From: Gammaproteobacteria bacterium
Lineage (GTDB): Bacteria; Pseudomonadota; Gammaproteobacteria; Competibacterales; Competibacteraceae
Assembly: GCA_024235135.1 (NCBI GenBank)
Contig: JACKMZ010000009.1
Span: 1-64,000, forward strand
Length of the DNA: 64,000 nt
Reading direction: 5' to 3'
Each line of letters opens with the position of its first letter. Positions within the stretch are counted from its first letter, which is position 1. This document shows positions 34,851 to 43,617 of this stretch, in pieces. The position numbers and the translations under genes were made by a program. A model generated the notes under the pieces. The model did no database searches and had not been told where the DNA came from. It worked only from the letters and a program-made list of their open reading frames with translations.

Positions 34851-35531
34851 ATGCTAGAAAAACAGTCCTATGTTTCGATCCCGACTTCGCCGTCCGTACC
34901 GTCGGAACTGACCGCAAACAAGGTTCTGCGCAATACCTACATGTTGCTGTCCATGACGCTGCTGTTCAGCGCCCTCATGGCCGGCGTAGCGATGGCGACC
35001 CAGATGCCGCCGATGCATTGGTTGCTGACCATCGCGGGTTACTTCGGCTTGCTGTACCTGACCACTGCCTTGCGTAACAGCGTATGGGGCATTGCCGCGG
35101 TTTTCGCGTTGACCGGATTCATGGGGCTTACCCTGGGGCCGATACTCAACCTCTATTTAGGATTGCCTAATGGACCGCAGGTGGTCATGACGGCGCTGGC
35201 GGGGACGGGCGTCATCTTCCTGAGTCTGTCCGGTTACGCGCTGGTGACGCGCAAGGATTTCAGTTTCATGGGCGCTTTTTTGATGGTGGGCATCCTGGTG
35301 GCTTTCCTGGCCAGTATCGGCGGCCTGCTGTTCAACCTGCCGGGGCTGTCGCTGGCAGTGTCGGCCATGTTCGTGCTGCTCATGTCCGGAATGATCCTAT
35401 ATCAGACCAGCGAAATCATTCACGGCGGGGAAACCAACTACATCATGGCGACGGTATCCCTGTACATATCCCTTTACAACCTGTTCCTCAGCTTGCTGCA
35501 GTTGCTGACGGCTTTTAGCGGCGACGATTGA
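34851..35531 (+). CDS. Bax inhibitor-1 family membrane protein (YccA-like)
   Basis: A 226-residue protein with seven hydrophobic segments (for example LLSMTLLFSALMAGVAMA, WGIAAVFALTGFMGLTLG, VVMTALAGTGVIFLSLSGYA, FLMVGILVAFLASIGGLLF, LAVSAMFVLLMSGMILY and YISLYNLFLSLLQLL). It matches the BI-1/YccA family (PF01027), including the TSEIIHGGETNYIMATVSLY end with conserved acidic residues. Relatives are membrane stress proteins; E. coli YccA modulates FtsH. GGAGG precedes the ATG. A strong terminator follows. Confidence 0.92.
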   Translation: MLEKQSYVSIPTSPSVPSELTANKVLRNTYMLLSMTLLFSALMAGVAMATQMPPMHWLLTIAGYFGLLYLTTALRNSVWGIAAVFALTGFMGLTLGPILNLYLGLPNGPQVVMTALAGTGVIFLSLSGYALVTRKDFSFMGAFLMVGILVAFLASIGGLLFNLPGLSLAVSAMFVLLMSGMILYQTSEIIHGGETNYIMATVSLYISLYNLFLSLLQLLTAFSGDD

Positions 35532-35559
35532 CTGTTCGCCCGAGTGGGTTGAGTGCCAT

Positions 35560-35586
35560 AAGCCCCGATAATCGGGGCTTTTTTTT
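35560..35586 (+). terminator. Rho-independent terminator after Bax inhibitor-1 gene
   Basis: AAGCCCCG and CGGGGCTT form the stem around ATAAT, directly followed by a run of eight Ts (35579-35586). It begins 28 bp after the stop codon. This is a textbook intrinsic terminator for the plus strand. Confidence 0.9.
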
Positions 35587-35638
35587 GCACGGCTCTTGCC
35601 TGAGGAGGCCGACGGGTCTTAGCAAGACTCTGACTGGA

Positions 35639-36976
35639 TTAGAGGTTGAGCGAAGGGATAGGTCCATCCTCGGCCAGGGCCAGAACGGCTGTGCATAAAC
35701 CTTCCGGATTTTCCTCGCCCGCGAAATGCATTAGCTCGCGTGCCTTGGCGATCATTTCCGAGCGACTCAAACGGGCCTGCGGATCGCCCTTGGCGTGTGT
35801 CCGCCGCGCCTGCCAGCGGCGCCCATCATCCAGGATGACCGTGACCGCGCTACCCCAGGCTTGCGGATAGGCGCAGGCGTAGGGTTCCGCGACCCGCAAC
35901 GTCACTCGGCTGCTGAGTTCGGCGAGTTCGGCGCGCGCCGACTCGGAGAAAGCCGCAAAATCCACGCGATCCCGTGTCAATGCTGCGGCGACGCAATGAT
36001 GAAGAGAAAACTTGGCTTCGTATTCGCTGTGCGGTTCGGGACGATCACAGACCTCCAGGGCCGCCGCGTAGGTTTCCACTTCGATGACTTTTATGGCGCG
36101 ATAATCGTCGAGATGGGACCGGATTTCCTGGGCCGCGTCGATCGCCGGGTGAGTATGTCGGCACGACGGCCAGGGTTTGATCGAGGTAGCGTGCAGTTGC
36201 CACGGGGTTTCCGGATCGCGCACCACGGCTAGAGGATCGGCATCGCTACAGGTTGCCGCGAAAAATCCCTTGCCGCCTTCCAAAATCGCCGGTGGTCCCG
36301 TGAAACCCAAACGGGCCAGATCGGCGGCGACAAGACCGGCTTCGGCCGCCCGCCCGGCATGCAGATGTTTGCTCATGGCGCCGGTTTCCAGAAATTGCCA
36401 GAAACCGGCGGATTGTGTGCCGGCATTGCCTAAGGCATCGACGGTGGACGATTCGTCGAGGTTCAGCAGCGATGCGGTCGCCATCGCGGAACCGTAGGGA
36501 CCACAGGTGGCTGTGTTGTGCCAAATCCGGTAATGCGCCGGGCCGACCGCCATGCCGACGCGCGTGGTGGCTTCAAAACCGCGTAGCACGGCGGTCAGCA
36601 GGGCTATGCCGCCGGCCTTTTCCCGCATCGCGACAGCCCAGGCCGCCGCCGCCACCACACAGCCAGGGTGTACCACGGAGGCCCGGTGCAGATCATCGAC
36701 TTCCAGGATATGGGTCAATGCGCCGAGAAGAAACGCTCGGCGTCCGGCGTCCGAGGTATTGTCCAGGTCGCGCCACCAACGCAGAACCTTCTCCCCGGCG
36801 GGTGTCCGTCGGCCAGCCAATGCATTGGCCAGAGCATCTAGAACGAACAGCGCGGTTTGCTCCAGGTCGTCGGCGGTAACCGGCTTGGCCTGAATCAACT
36901 GGGTCAGGCGACGGGTCAGCGTCGCTGATTCTCTCGCCACTTCGCATCGCGCCTCTTCGGACGGCCCGCTGCCCAT
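35639..36976 (-). CDS. MmgE/PrpD family protein
   Basis: A 445-residue member of the MmgE/PrpD (2-methylcitrate dehydratase/aconitate decarboxylase) superfamily: ALFVLDALANALAGRRTPAG, LEVDDLHRASVVHPGCVVAA with the conserved D-x2-x-HPG, WHNTATCGPYGSAMATASLL, GNAGTQSAGF, and KPWPSCRHTHPAIDAAQEIR. These match the family active-site regions. The substrate is not certain: no prpB/prpC lies nearby, so a methylcitrate role is not supported by context. Its ATG shares one base with the gcvR-like stop (TGATG), indicating coupling. Confidence 0.87.
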   Translation of the reverse strand: MGSGPSEEARCEVARESATLTRRLTQLIQAKPVTADDLEQTALFVLDALANALAGRRTPAGEKVLRWWRDLDNTSDAGRRAFLLGALTHILEVDDLHRASVVHPGCVVAAAAWAVAMREKAGGIALLTAVLRGFEATTRVGMAVGPAHYRIWHNTATCGPYGSAMATASLLNLDESSTVDALGNAGTQSAGFWQFLETGAMSKHLHAGRAAEAGLVAADLARLGFTGPPAILEGGKGFFAATCSDADPLAVVRDPETPWQLHATSIKPWPSCRHTHPAIDAAQEIRSHLDDYRAIKVIEVETYAAALEVCDRPEPHSEYEAKFSLHHCVAAALTRDRVDFAAFSESARAELAELSSRVTLRVAEPYACAYPQAWGSAVTVILDDGRRWQARRTHAKGDPQARLSRSEMIAKARELMHFAGEENPEGLCTAVLALAEDGPIPSLNL

Positions 36977-37518
36977 CAGGTATCAGCCGCCGCCAGCGGC
37001 GCGTCATCCAAGGCGATATCGACCATTAACTCGTTAGCCAGTCCTTCCAGCACCTCCCGCAGTTCGTCGCTGGACAATTCCCTGGGCACCTGCAGGTGCG
37101 CGGTAGCATGAAACAGGGTCTCGCCGGACCAGGAGGCGCTGCTGCATTCGGTGCTAAGTTCTTCGATATTGATGCCACGACTGGCGAGCACGTGCGATAC
37201 GTCGCGGACGATGCCGGGATGATCTTGCCCGACCAGGTTCAGATGCAGACTGCGGTAGGTCGATTCCTTCGCGGATTGATCGCTGCGCTCGACCGTGACG
37301 TTCAAGCCCTGCGTTTGCAGGCGGCGTAAATCGGCGGTCAGCGCCTCGACCTGGGAATCCGCCACTTCCGCTAACAGAATGCCGGCGAATTTCCCCGCCA
37401 ATTGCGCCATCCGGCTTTCCTGCCAATTGCCGCCATGTTCCGCGATCGTGGCAGATACGGCGTCGACCAAACCCGGTCGATCATCACCAATCAAGGTCAA
37501 TACCAGGGCTGTGTTCAT
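36976..37518 (-). CDS. GcvR-like tandem ACT domain protein
   Basis: A 180-residue protein with two ACT domains: first about 4-80 (LVLTLIGDDRPGLVDAVSATIAEHGGNWQESRM), second about 93-170 (LHLNLVGQDHPGIVRDVSHVLASRGINIEEL). This is the GcvR architecture; E. coli GcvR senses glycine and blocks GcvA activation of the gcv operon. Its position directly after gcvP (28 bp) supports a glycine-sensing role. GcvA was not seen in the window. Confidence 0.88.
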   Translation of the reverse strand: MNTALVLTLIGDDRPGLVDAVSATIAEHGGNWQESRMAQLAGKFAGILLAEVADSQVEALTADLRRLQTQGLNVTVERSDQSAKESTYRSLHLNLVGQDHPGIVRDVSHVLASRGINIEELSTECSSASWSGETLFHATAHLQVPRELSSDELREVLEGLANELMVDIALDDAPLAAADT

Positions 37519-37546
37519 TGGATCTCTCCTACCTGTCCCGCCGAGC

Positions 37547-40432
37547 TCAGGCGATTTTCTCGTAATCGGACAACGGCGGGCAGGAACAAATCAAATTGCG
37601 ATCGCCGTAAACATTGTCAATGCGTCCCACCGGCGGCCAGTATTTGTGCGACTTCGTTGCCGCCGACGGGAACACCGCCTGTTCCCGGCTGTACGGATGA
37701 CTCCAATCGGGGTCGACCAAATCCGCCGTGGTGTGCGGCGCGTTGACCAGGGGATTGTCCTTGGAGTCCAGCGCACCGGTTTCCAAGGCGTGGATTTCCT
37801 CACGAATGCGGATCATGGCATCGCAAAATCGATCCAGTTCGTGCTTGGATTCGCTCTCCGTGGGCTCGATCATCAAGGTGCCCGGTACAGGGAAGGACAT
37901 GGTCGGGGCGTGAAAGCCATAATCGATCAGCCGCTTAGCCACGTCGTCGACGGAGATGCCGGTCGTCTCCTTGATCGGGCGCAGGTCGATGATGCACTCA
38001 TGGGCCACCCGCCCGTTGGGCCCGGTATACAACACCGGATAATGTGGCGCCAGGCGGTGGGCGATGTAATTGGCGTTGAGTATGGCCGCGCAGCTGGCTT
38101 GGCGCAAACCGTCCCGGCCCATCAGAGCGATATAGGCCCAACTGATGGGTAGGATGCCGGCGCTGCCCCACGGAGCCGCCGATACCGGTCCCGCCACCAC
38201 GGGTTCGGTGGCCATGACTCCCAGTCCCGGCAGGAAAGGGGCCAGGTGCCGTTTCACGGCAATGGGACCGACTCCCGGTCCGCCGCCGCCGTGCGGGATA
38301 CAAAAGGTCTTGTGCAGATTGAGATGCGACACGTCACCGCCCAGTTTGCCCGGCCCGCCAGTCACGCCGATCAGGGCGTTGAGATTGGCGCCGTCGATGT
38401 ACACTTGGCCGCCGTGGCCATGCACGACTTCGCAGATCTCCTGGATGGCTTCTTCGAACACCCCATGTGTCGAGGGATAGGTGACCATCAGCGCCGCCAG
38501 CCGGTCGCTGTATTGCTCCGCCTTGGCCCGGAGATCGGCGACATCCACGTCGCCTTCCTCATTACAATGCGTGACCACCACCTTGAGTCCGGCCATTTGC
38601 GCCGAAGCGGGATTGGTGCCATGCGCCGAACTGGGAATCAGACAAATATCGCGATGCCCCTGGCCACGGCTTTCATGATAGGCGCGTATGGCCAGCAGAC
38701 CGGCATATTCGCCCTGTGCGCCGGAATTGGGCTGTACGGACACGGCATCGTAGCCCGTGCAGGCGGCCAACCAGTGCTGCAAATCCGCTAGCAAAAGCCG
38801 ATAGCCCTCGGCCTGGTCCAGTGGAGCGAAGGGATGAAGGCTGTTAAAACCTTCCCAGGTGATGGGAATCATCTCCGTCGTAGCGTTCAGCTTCATGGTG
38901 CATGAGCCCAACGGGATCATGGCTCTGTCCAGCGCCAGGTCCTTATCCGCGAGTGACCGCATGTAACGCAGCATTTCGGTTTCGGAGTGATAGCTGTCGA
39001 AGATGGGATGCTGCAAACAGGGGCCGGCACGGCGCAGCGAAGCTGGAATGGCTTCCTCGACACGGGCTTCGATGTCCGCGAAGGACAGCTTGCCCGTATC
39101 GCCGAACAGTACCCACAACGTTTCCACGTCCTGCCGAGTGACCGTTTCATCCAATGAGATACCCACGGTTTCATCGTCCACCGCGCGCAGATTGATACGG
39201 TTCTGTCGGGCCGCCCGATGGATCGAGGCGGTATTCGTCCCGGTCGCCACGCTCAGGGTATCGAAGAACGCCGTGCTGCCCAACGCATACCCGAGACGTC
39301 GCAAACCTTCGGCCAGCACCGTGGTCAGTCGGTGCACGCGCTGAGCGAGGGTGGTCAGTCCCTGGGGGCCGTGATAGACCGCGTACATGCCGGCGATCAC
39401 CGCTAGCAGGGCTTGCGCTGTACAGATGTTGCTGGTCGCTTTCTCTCGGCGGATATGCTGCTCGCGGGTTTGCAGGGCGAGTCGATAGGCTTTGTCGCCA
39501 CGACTGTCCACGGAAACCCCGACCAAGCGTCCCGGCATGGTGCGCTTGTAGGCATCGCGGGTCGCGAAGAAAGCCGCATGCGGACCACCATAACCCAATG
39601 GCACGCCGAATCGCTGACTGTTGCCGACCACCACATCGGCGCCGAATTCGCTGGGTGGTTGCAACAACACCAGGCTCAACAGGTCGGCGGCCACCACCAC
39701 CAACGCCTTTTTCTCGTGGGCGCGAGAGACCACTTCGGCGTAGTCTGGCAAAGCGCCGGTGGATGCCGGATATTGCAACAACACCCCGAAGATCTCCAGG
39801 CCGCTCAGATCGTCCCGATGATCGCCGACCACGATATCGATACCCAATGGCTTGGCGCGAGTCTGCACGACCTGAATGGTTTGCGGATGGCAGTCCCGCG
39901 ACACGAAGAAGACATGGCCCCGGCTCTTGCTGGATCGCTGACAGAAGGTCATGGCTTCGGCCGCCGCTGTCGCTTCATCTAGCAAGGAAGCATTGGCGAT
40001 TTCCATGCCGCTCAATTCGCAGATCATGGTTTGGAAATTCAGCATGGCCTCCAGGCGCCCTTGGGAAATTTCGGGTTGATAAGGCGTGTAGGAGGTGTAC
40101 CAGGCGGGGTTTTCGAGAATGTTGCGGAGTATCACCGGCGGCGTGAAGCAGTTGTAATAGCCCATGCCGATCAGCGATTTGTAGACTTGGTTGCGGGACG
40201 AGACGGCACGCAATGCCTCCAGCACCTCTTGTTCTGTGCGGGCCGGATCGAGTTCGAGGGGAGCGGTCGAGCGCAGCGTCGCGGGGACCACTTGTTCGAT
40301 CAACCCCTCCATGGAGACAAGTCCCAGTTGTTCGAGCATAGTGGACTGATCTGCCTCACTGGGGCCGATATGCCGGCGCACGAAATCCGTGCGCTGTTCC
40401 AGTTCGTCAAGCGAACGCCGTTGGTGCGACAT
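37547..40432 (-). CDS. gcvP: Glycine dehydrogenase (decarboxylating), P protein
   Basis: A 961-residue single-chain P protein that decarboxylates glycine and passes the aminomethyl group to GcvH. The N-terminal half shows FVRRHIGPSEADQSTMLEQL, YTPYQPEISQGRLEAMLNFQ and LLDEATAAAEAM. The C-terminal half shows SVQPNSGAQGEYAGLLAIR, PSSAHGTNPASAQMAG, the PLP lysine in LNLHKTFCIPHGGGGPG, and MIEPTESE. The two halves are fused, as in most proteobacteria. It is in the glyA-gcvT-gcvH-gcvP-gcvR run, 126 bp after gcvH with a hairpin between. Confidence 0.97.
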   Translation of the reverse strand: MSHQRRSLDELEQRTDFVRRHIGPSEADQSTMLEQLGLVSMEGLIEQVVPATLRSTAPLELDPARTEQEVLEALRAVSSRNQVYKSLIGMGYYNCFTPPVILRNILENPAWYTSYTPYQPEISQGRLEAMLNFQTMICELSGMEIANASLLDEATAAAEAMTFCQRSSKSRGHVFFVSRDCHPQTIQVVQTRAKPLGIDIVVGDHRDDLSGLEIFGVLLQYPASTGALPDYAEVVSRAHEKKALVVVAADLLSLVLLQPPSEFGADVVVGNSQRFGVPLGYGGPHAAFFATRDAYKRTMPGRLVGVSVDSRGDKAYRLALQTREQHIRREKATSNICTAQALLAVIAGMYAVYHGPQGLTTLAQRVHRLTTVLAEGLRRLGYALGSTAFFDTLSVATGTNTASIHRAARQNRINLRAVDDETVGISLDETVTRQDVETLWVLFGDTGKLSFADIEARVEEAIPASLRRAGPCLQHPIFDSYHSETEMLRYMRSLADKDLALDRAMIPLGSCTMKLNATTEMIPITWEGFNSLHPFAPLDQAEGYRLLLADLQHWLAACTGYDAVSVQPNSGAQGEYAGLLAIRAYHESRGQGHRDICLIPSSAHGTNPASAQMAGLKVVVTHCNEEGDVDVADLRAKAEQYSDRLAALMVTYPSTHGVFEEAIQEICEVVHGHGGQVYIDGANLNALIGVTGGPGKLGGDVSHLNLHKTFCIPHGGGGPGVGPIAVKRHLAPFLPGLGVMATEPVVAGPVSAAPWGSAGILPISWAYIALMGRDGLRQASCAAILNANYIAHRLAPHYPVLYTGPNGRVAHECIIDLRPIKETTGISVDDVAKRLIDYGFHAPTMSFPVPGTLMIEPTESESKHELDRFCDAMIRIREEIHALETGALDSKDNPLVNAPHTTADLVDPDWSHPYSREQAVFPSAATKSHKYWPPVGRIDNVYGDRNLICSCPPLSDYEKIA

Positions 40433-40500
40433 TTTTAATCTCCAGCACAGAAAAAGGATGGCTCATGCCGTATCGGATAGGGGATGTAAAGAAGCGGGGG

Positions 40501-40540
40501 CCGACATCCCACAGCCCTAGTGCAGGCTGCGCAATGTCGG
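40501..40540 (-). repeat. Two-part hairpin between gcvH and gcvP
   Basis: CCGACAT (40501-40507)/ATGTCGG (40534-40540) encloses CAGCC (40512-40516)/GGCTG (40525-40529), with symmetrical 4-base internal loops. It lies inside the operon just after the gcvH stop. It could be an mRNA processing or attenuation element that sets the H:P protein ratio. There is no T-run. Confidence 0.5.
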
Positions 40541-40558
40541 TAAGGCCGGTTGTCGGGT

Positions 40559-40942
40559 TTATCCGTTCAACTCTTCCAGTAGCTTGTCGTAGGCGGCCTG
40601 ATCCATCAGCGCCTCAAGTTCGGATGGGTTGCTCAGTTTGATTTTGATGAACCAGCCTTCCCCGGTCGGGTCCTTATTGGCTAAGCCGGGATCGTCCACC
40701 AGGGCCTCGTTGATTTCAACCACGGTACCGCTGGCCGGCGCTTTCAGTTCACTGGCGGCCTTGACCGATTCGATGGTGCCCGAGTCCACCCCCTGGCTGA
40801 CTTCGCTGCCGACCGTGGGCAGTTCGACGTACACCAGATCGCCCAACTGTTCCTGGGCATGGTGAGTGATGCCCACCACCGCCGTATCGCCGCTTTCCAG
40901 CCTCAGCCATTCATGATCTTCGGTATATTTCATTGCGCTCAT
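40559..40942 (-). CDS. gcvH: Glycine cleavage system H protein
   Basis: A 127-residue lipoyl carrier protein. It starts MSAMKYTEDHEWLRLESGD. The lipoyl-lysine is K61 in SGTIESVKAASELKAP, followed by GTVVEINEALVDDPGL and GEGWFIKIKL. It shuttles the aminomethyl group between GcvP, GcvT and Lpd. I chose the ATG at 40942, which has GAGGGGG upstream; the longer open frame back to 41080 overlaps gcvT and is unlike the family. Start at MKYTED is also possible. Confidence 0.96.
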   Translation of the reverse strand: MSAMKYTEDHEWLRLESGDTAVVGITHHAQEQLGDLVYVELPTVGSEVSQGVDSGTIESVKAASELKAPASGTVVEINEALVDDPGLANKDPTGEGWFIKIKLSNPSELEALMDQAAYDKLLEELNG

Positions 40943-40982
40943 GGGTGCTTCCCCCTCGACGATGCTATTGAATGATTGGAAT

Positions 40983-42092
40983 TTATCCGCGGTAGTAGCG
41001 TTGTTGTACGAACGGTAACTTGGCCACCTTGACCGGTTGCGGTTTGCCGCGCACCAAAGCCTGTAGTTCCGTCCCCACACGGGCCTGAGCCGTGGTTACG
41101 TAGCCCATGGCGATGGGTCTTGCGATGCTCGGACCGAACCCGCCGCTGGTGACGGCGCCGATCGGCTGGCTGTCGTTATCGACCAAGGTCGCTCCATCGC
41201 GCACGGGGGCTTTGCCTTCGGGTTGTATACCGACCCGTTTGCGGGTTACGCCCTCGGCGATTTGCCGGTGAATGACGGCGGCGCCGGGAAAACCGCCGGC
41301 GCGCGCCCCGTCGGCGCGGCGGACCTTGGACAGGGCCCAGAGCAGACTGGCTTCCACCGGTGTGGTTTGGGTGTCGATGTCATGGCCGTATAGGCACAAT
41401 CCCGCTTCCAGACGCAGAGAATCGCGCGCTCCCAGGCCGATGGGTTGTACCTCGGGTTGCGCCAGCAGGGCGCGAGCCAGCGATTCCGCCTGTTCAGCGG
41501 GCACCGAGATTTCGAAACCATCCTCGCCGGTGTACCCGGAACGGGTCACGAAACAATCCGTGCCTTGGATTTCCACACGGGCGGCTGTCATGAACACTAA
41601 CCGGTTCAATTCCGGTGCGATACGCGCCATGGCTTGGGCCGCCTGCGGACCCTGCAAGGCTAGTAGGGCCCGGTCGCTCAGCTCCTTCACTTCACAGCGG
41701 TCTTCCAGGGTGCGTAGCAAGGCGAGGTCTTGTTCCTTGCAAGCGGCATTGACCACGACAAACAGATGGTCGCCCGCCTGAGTGATCATAAGATCGTCCA
41801 GAATGCCGCCCTGGTCATTGGTGAACAGGGCATAGCGTTGATGATTCAGGCCAAGATCGAGTACGTCCACCGGCACCAGCGTTTCCAACGCCGTGGCGGC
41901 TTGCGCGCCGGCCAGCCGGACCTGGCCCATGTGCGAGACATCGAACAATCCGGCCTGGGCGCGGGTATGCAAATGTTCCTTCATGATGCCGGCGGGATAC
42001 TGAACCGGCATTTCGTAACCGGCGAAGGGAACCATCTTGGCGCCCAGTTCAAGGTGCAGATCGTATAAAGGCGTTCTGGCCAATTCGCTCAT
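40983..42092 (-). CDS. gcvT: Glycine cleavage system T protein (aminomethyltransferase)
   Basis: A 369-residue folate enzyme releasing ammonia and forming 5,10-methylene-THF from the GcvH-bound intermediate. MSELARTPLYDLHLELGAKM and FAGYEMPVQYPAGIMKEH begin the protein; FDVSHMGQVRL, RYALFTNDQGGILDDLMI, SGYTGEDGFEISVP, GARDSLRLEAGLCLYGHDID and GAVTSGGFGPSI are family motifs. It begins 14 bp after the glyA stop and is 40 bp from gcvH. The ATG at 42092 is the family start; the open frame continues upstream into glyA. Confidence 0.97.
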   Translation of the reverse strand: MSELARTPLYDLHLELGAKMVPFAGYEMPVQYPAGIMKEHLHTRAQAGLFDVSHMGQVRLAGAQAATALETLVPVDVLDLGLNHQRYALFTNDQGGILDDLMITQAGDHLFVVVNAACKEQDLALLRTLEDRCEVKELSDRALLALQGPQAAQAMARIAPELNRLVFMTAARVEIQGTDCFVTRSGYTGEDGFEISVPAEQAESLARALLAQPEVQPIGLGARDSLRLEAGLCLYGHDIDTQTTPVEASLLWALSKVRRADGARAGGFPGAAVIHRQIAEGVTRKRVGIQPEGKAPVRDGATLVDNDSQPIGAVTSGGFGPSIARPIAMGYVTTAQARVGTELQALVRGKPQPVKVAKLPFVQQRYYRG

Positions 42093-42106
42093 GTCCGCGC
42101 TCCCGA

Positions 42107-43366
42107 TCACGACGGCGCGTAAACGGGAAACCGCTTGCACAATGCCAGCACTTTGTCCTGTACCTGAGCGATCATCTGTTCATTGTGAATGTCATCCAGG
42201 ATGTCGCACATCCAGCCGGTCAGTTCCTTGACTTCGGGTTCCTTGAAACCGCGTGTAGTCACGGCCGGGGAGCCGATACGCAGACCGCTGGTGACGAACG
42301 GCGACTGCGGATCGTTGGGTACGGCATTCTTGTTCACCGTGATATGCGCGCGACCCAAGGCGGCGTCGGCGTCTTTTCCGGTGATCCCGTGCTTGATCAG
42401 ATCCACCAGGAACAAGTGATCGTCGGTGCCGCCGGAGACGATCTTGTAACCGCGTTCGATGAAAACGGCCGCCATCGCCCGGGCATTTTTCAGGACCTGT
42501 TCCTGATAGGTCTTGAACTCCGGTTGCAGGGCTTCCTTCAGGGCTACCGCTTTAGCGGCGATCACGTGCATCAACGGACCCCCCTGAATGCCGGGGAATA
42601 CGAGCGAGTTGAATTTCTTTTCGAGATCCGGATTGGAGCGCGCCAGGATGAGTCCGCCACGGGGACCGCGTAGAGTTTTGTGAGTGGTGGTGGTGACGGC
42701 ATCGGCGATCGGCACCGGGTTGGGATACAGCCCCGCCGCCACCAGACCCGCGACATGAGCCATGTCGACGAACAAATAGGCGCCGACCTGATCGGCGATG
42801 TCGCGGAACCGCTGCCAGTCCATCACCCGCGAATACGCGGAAAAGCCTGCGACGATCATTTTCGGCTGGTGTTCACGGGCCAGGGCTTCGACCTGCGCGT
42901 AGTCGACTTCGCCAGTGCTCTCGTCGAGGCCATACTGTACGGCGTTGTATATTTTGCCCGAAAAGTTGGGTTTGGCGCCGTGCGTGAGATGGCCGCCATG
43001 GGCGAGGCTCATGCCCAGAATGGCGTCGCCCGGCTTGAGCAGGGCCATGTACACGGCGGCATTCGCCTGCGAACCGGAATGCGGTTGGACATTGGCGTAT
43101 GCCGCGCCAAAAAGCTGCTTGGCGCGCTCGATCGCCAGCCGTTCGGCGACGTCCACGTTTTCGCATCCGCCGTAGTAGCGTTTGCCGGGATAGCCTTCGG
43201 CGTATTTGTTGGTCAGCACCGAGCCTTGGGCTTCCAGCACCCTGGGACTGGTGTAGTTCTCCGAAGCGATTAACTCGATGTGTTCCTCCTGGCGGCGTTG
43301 TTCGGCCTGTATCGCGGCCCAGAGTTCGTCATCGAAACCGGCGATCCGGTCGTTTGCGGTAAACAT
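42107..43366 (-). CDS. glyA: Serine hydroxymethyltransferase
   Basis: A 419-residue PLP enzyme interconverting serine and glycine with THF. It begins MFTANDRIAGFDDELWAAIQ, with EHIELIASENYTSPRVLEAQ, GYPGKRYYGGCENVDVAE, VQPHSGSQANAAVY, the PLP lysine in VTTTTHKTLRGPRGG, and PFVTSGLRIGSPAVTTRG. It is first in the glyA-gcvTHP run, tying serine/glycine exchange to the cleavage system for one-carbon supply. The ATG at 43366 gives the standard N-terminus, with GAGGAGCGA upstream. Confidence 0.97.
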   Translation of the reverse strand: MFTANDRIAGFDDELWAAIQAEQRRQEEHIELIASENYTSPRVLEAQGSVLTNKYAEGYPGKRYYGGCENVDVAERLAIERAKQLFGAAYANVQPHSGSQANAAVYMALLKPGDAILGMSLAHGGHLTHGAKPNFSGKIYNAVQYGLDESTGEVDYAQVEALAREHQPKMIVAGFSAYSRVMDWQRFRDIADQVGAYLFVDMAHVAGLVAAGLYPNPVPIADAVTTTTHKTLRGPRGGLILARSNPDLEKKFNSLVFPGIQGGPLMHVIAAKAVALKEALQPEFKTYQEQVLKNARAMAAVFIERGYKIVSGGTDDHLFLVDLIKHGITGKDADAALGRAHITVNKNAVPNDPQSPFVTSGLRIGSPAVTTRGFKEPEVKELTGWMCDILDDIHNEQMIAQVQDKVLALCKRFPVYAPS

Positions 43367-43432
43367 CTCTATCGCTCCTCGCTCAAACGCAATGCTTGGG
43401 ATCTCTACGCCGTCGCAGATTAAATAGTAAAA

Positions 43433-43477
43433 GCCGCAGCGGCGCGGTGTTCTGCCTGGGAAATTTAGGCTTTCCCA
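43433..43477 (-). promoter_or_regulatory. Structured glyA leader (two inverted repeats)
   Basis: Upstream of glyA, TGGGAAA (43457-43463)/TTTCCCA (43471-43477) is a perfect 7-bp inverted repeat. Nearer the gene, GCCGCTGCGGC (43433-43443 on the minus strand) is a short GC hairpin followed on that strand by TTTTACTATTT. Together they could be an operator plus a weak attenuator. I did not find a glycine riboswitch core. Confidence 0.35.
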
Positions 43478-43617
43478 TGGCATTTGTGAAATAAATTATG
43501 AAAATGAAAACATTAAGGAGGTAAATAGTCGATCCGCGAAGAACGCCGGCATGCGCACATTTCGGGCTGAACCGGCGGCTTGGCGGGAATGGTGGGGAAG
43601 TCGATTGAAAACAAACG

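Noticed and set aside
43381..43617. Glycine or THF riboswitch before glyA
   Set aside because: I could not find the conserved core of either class. The two inverted repeats seen do not match them, so only a generic structured leader is reported.
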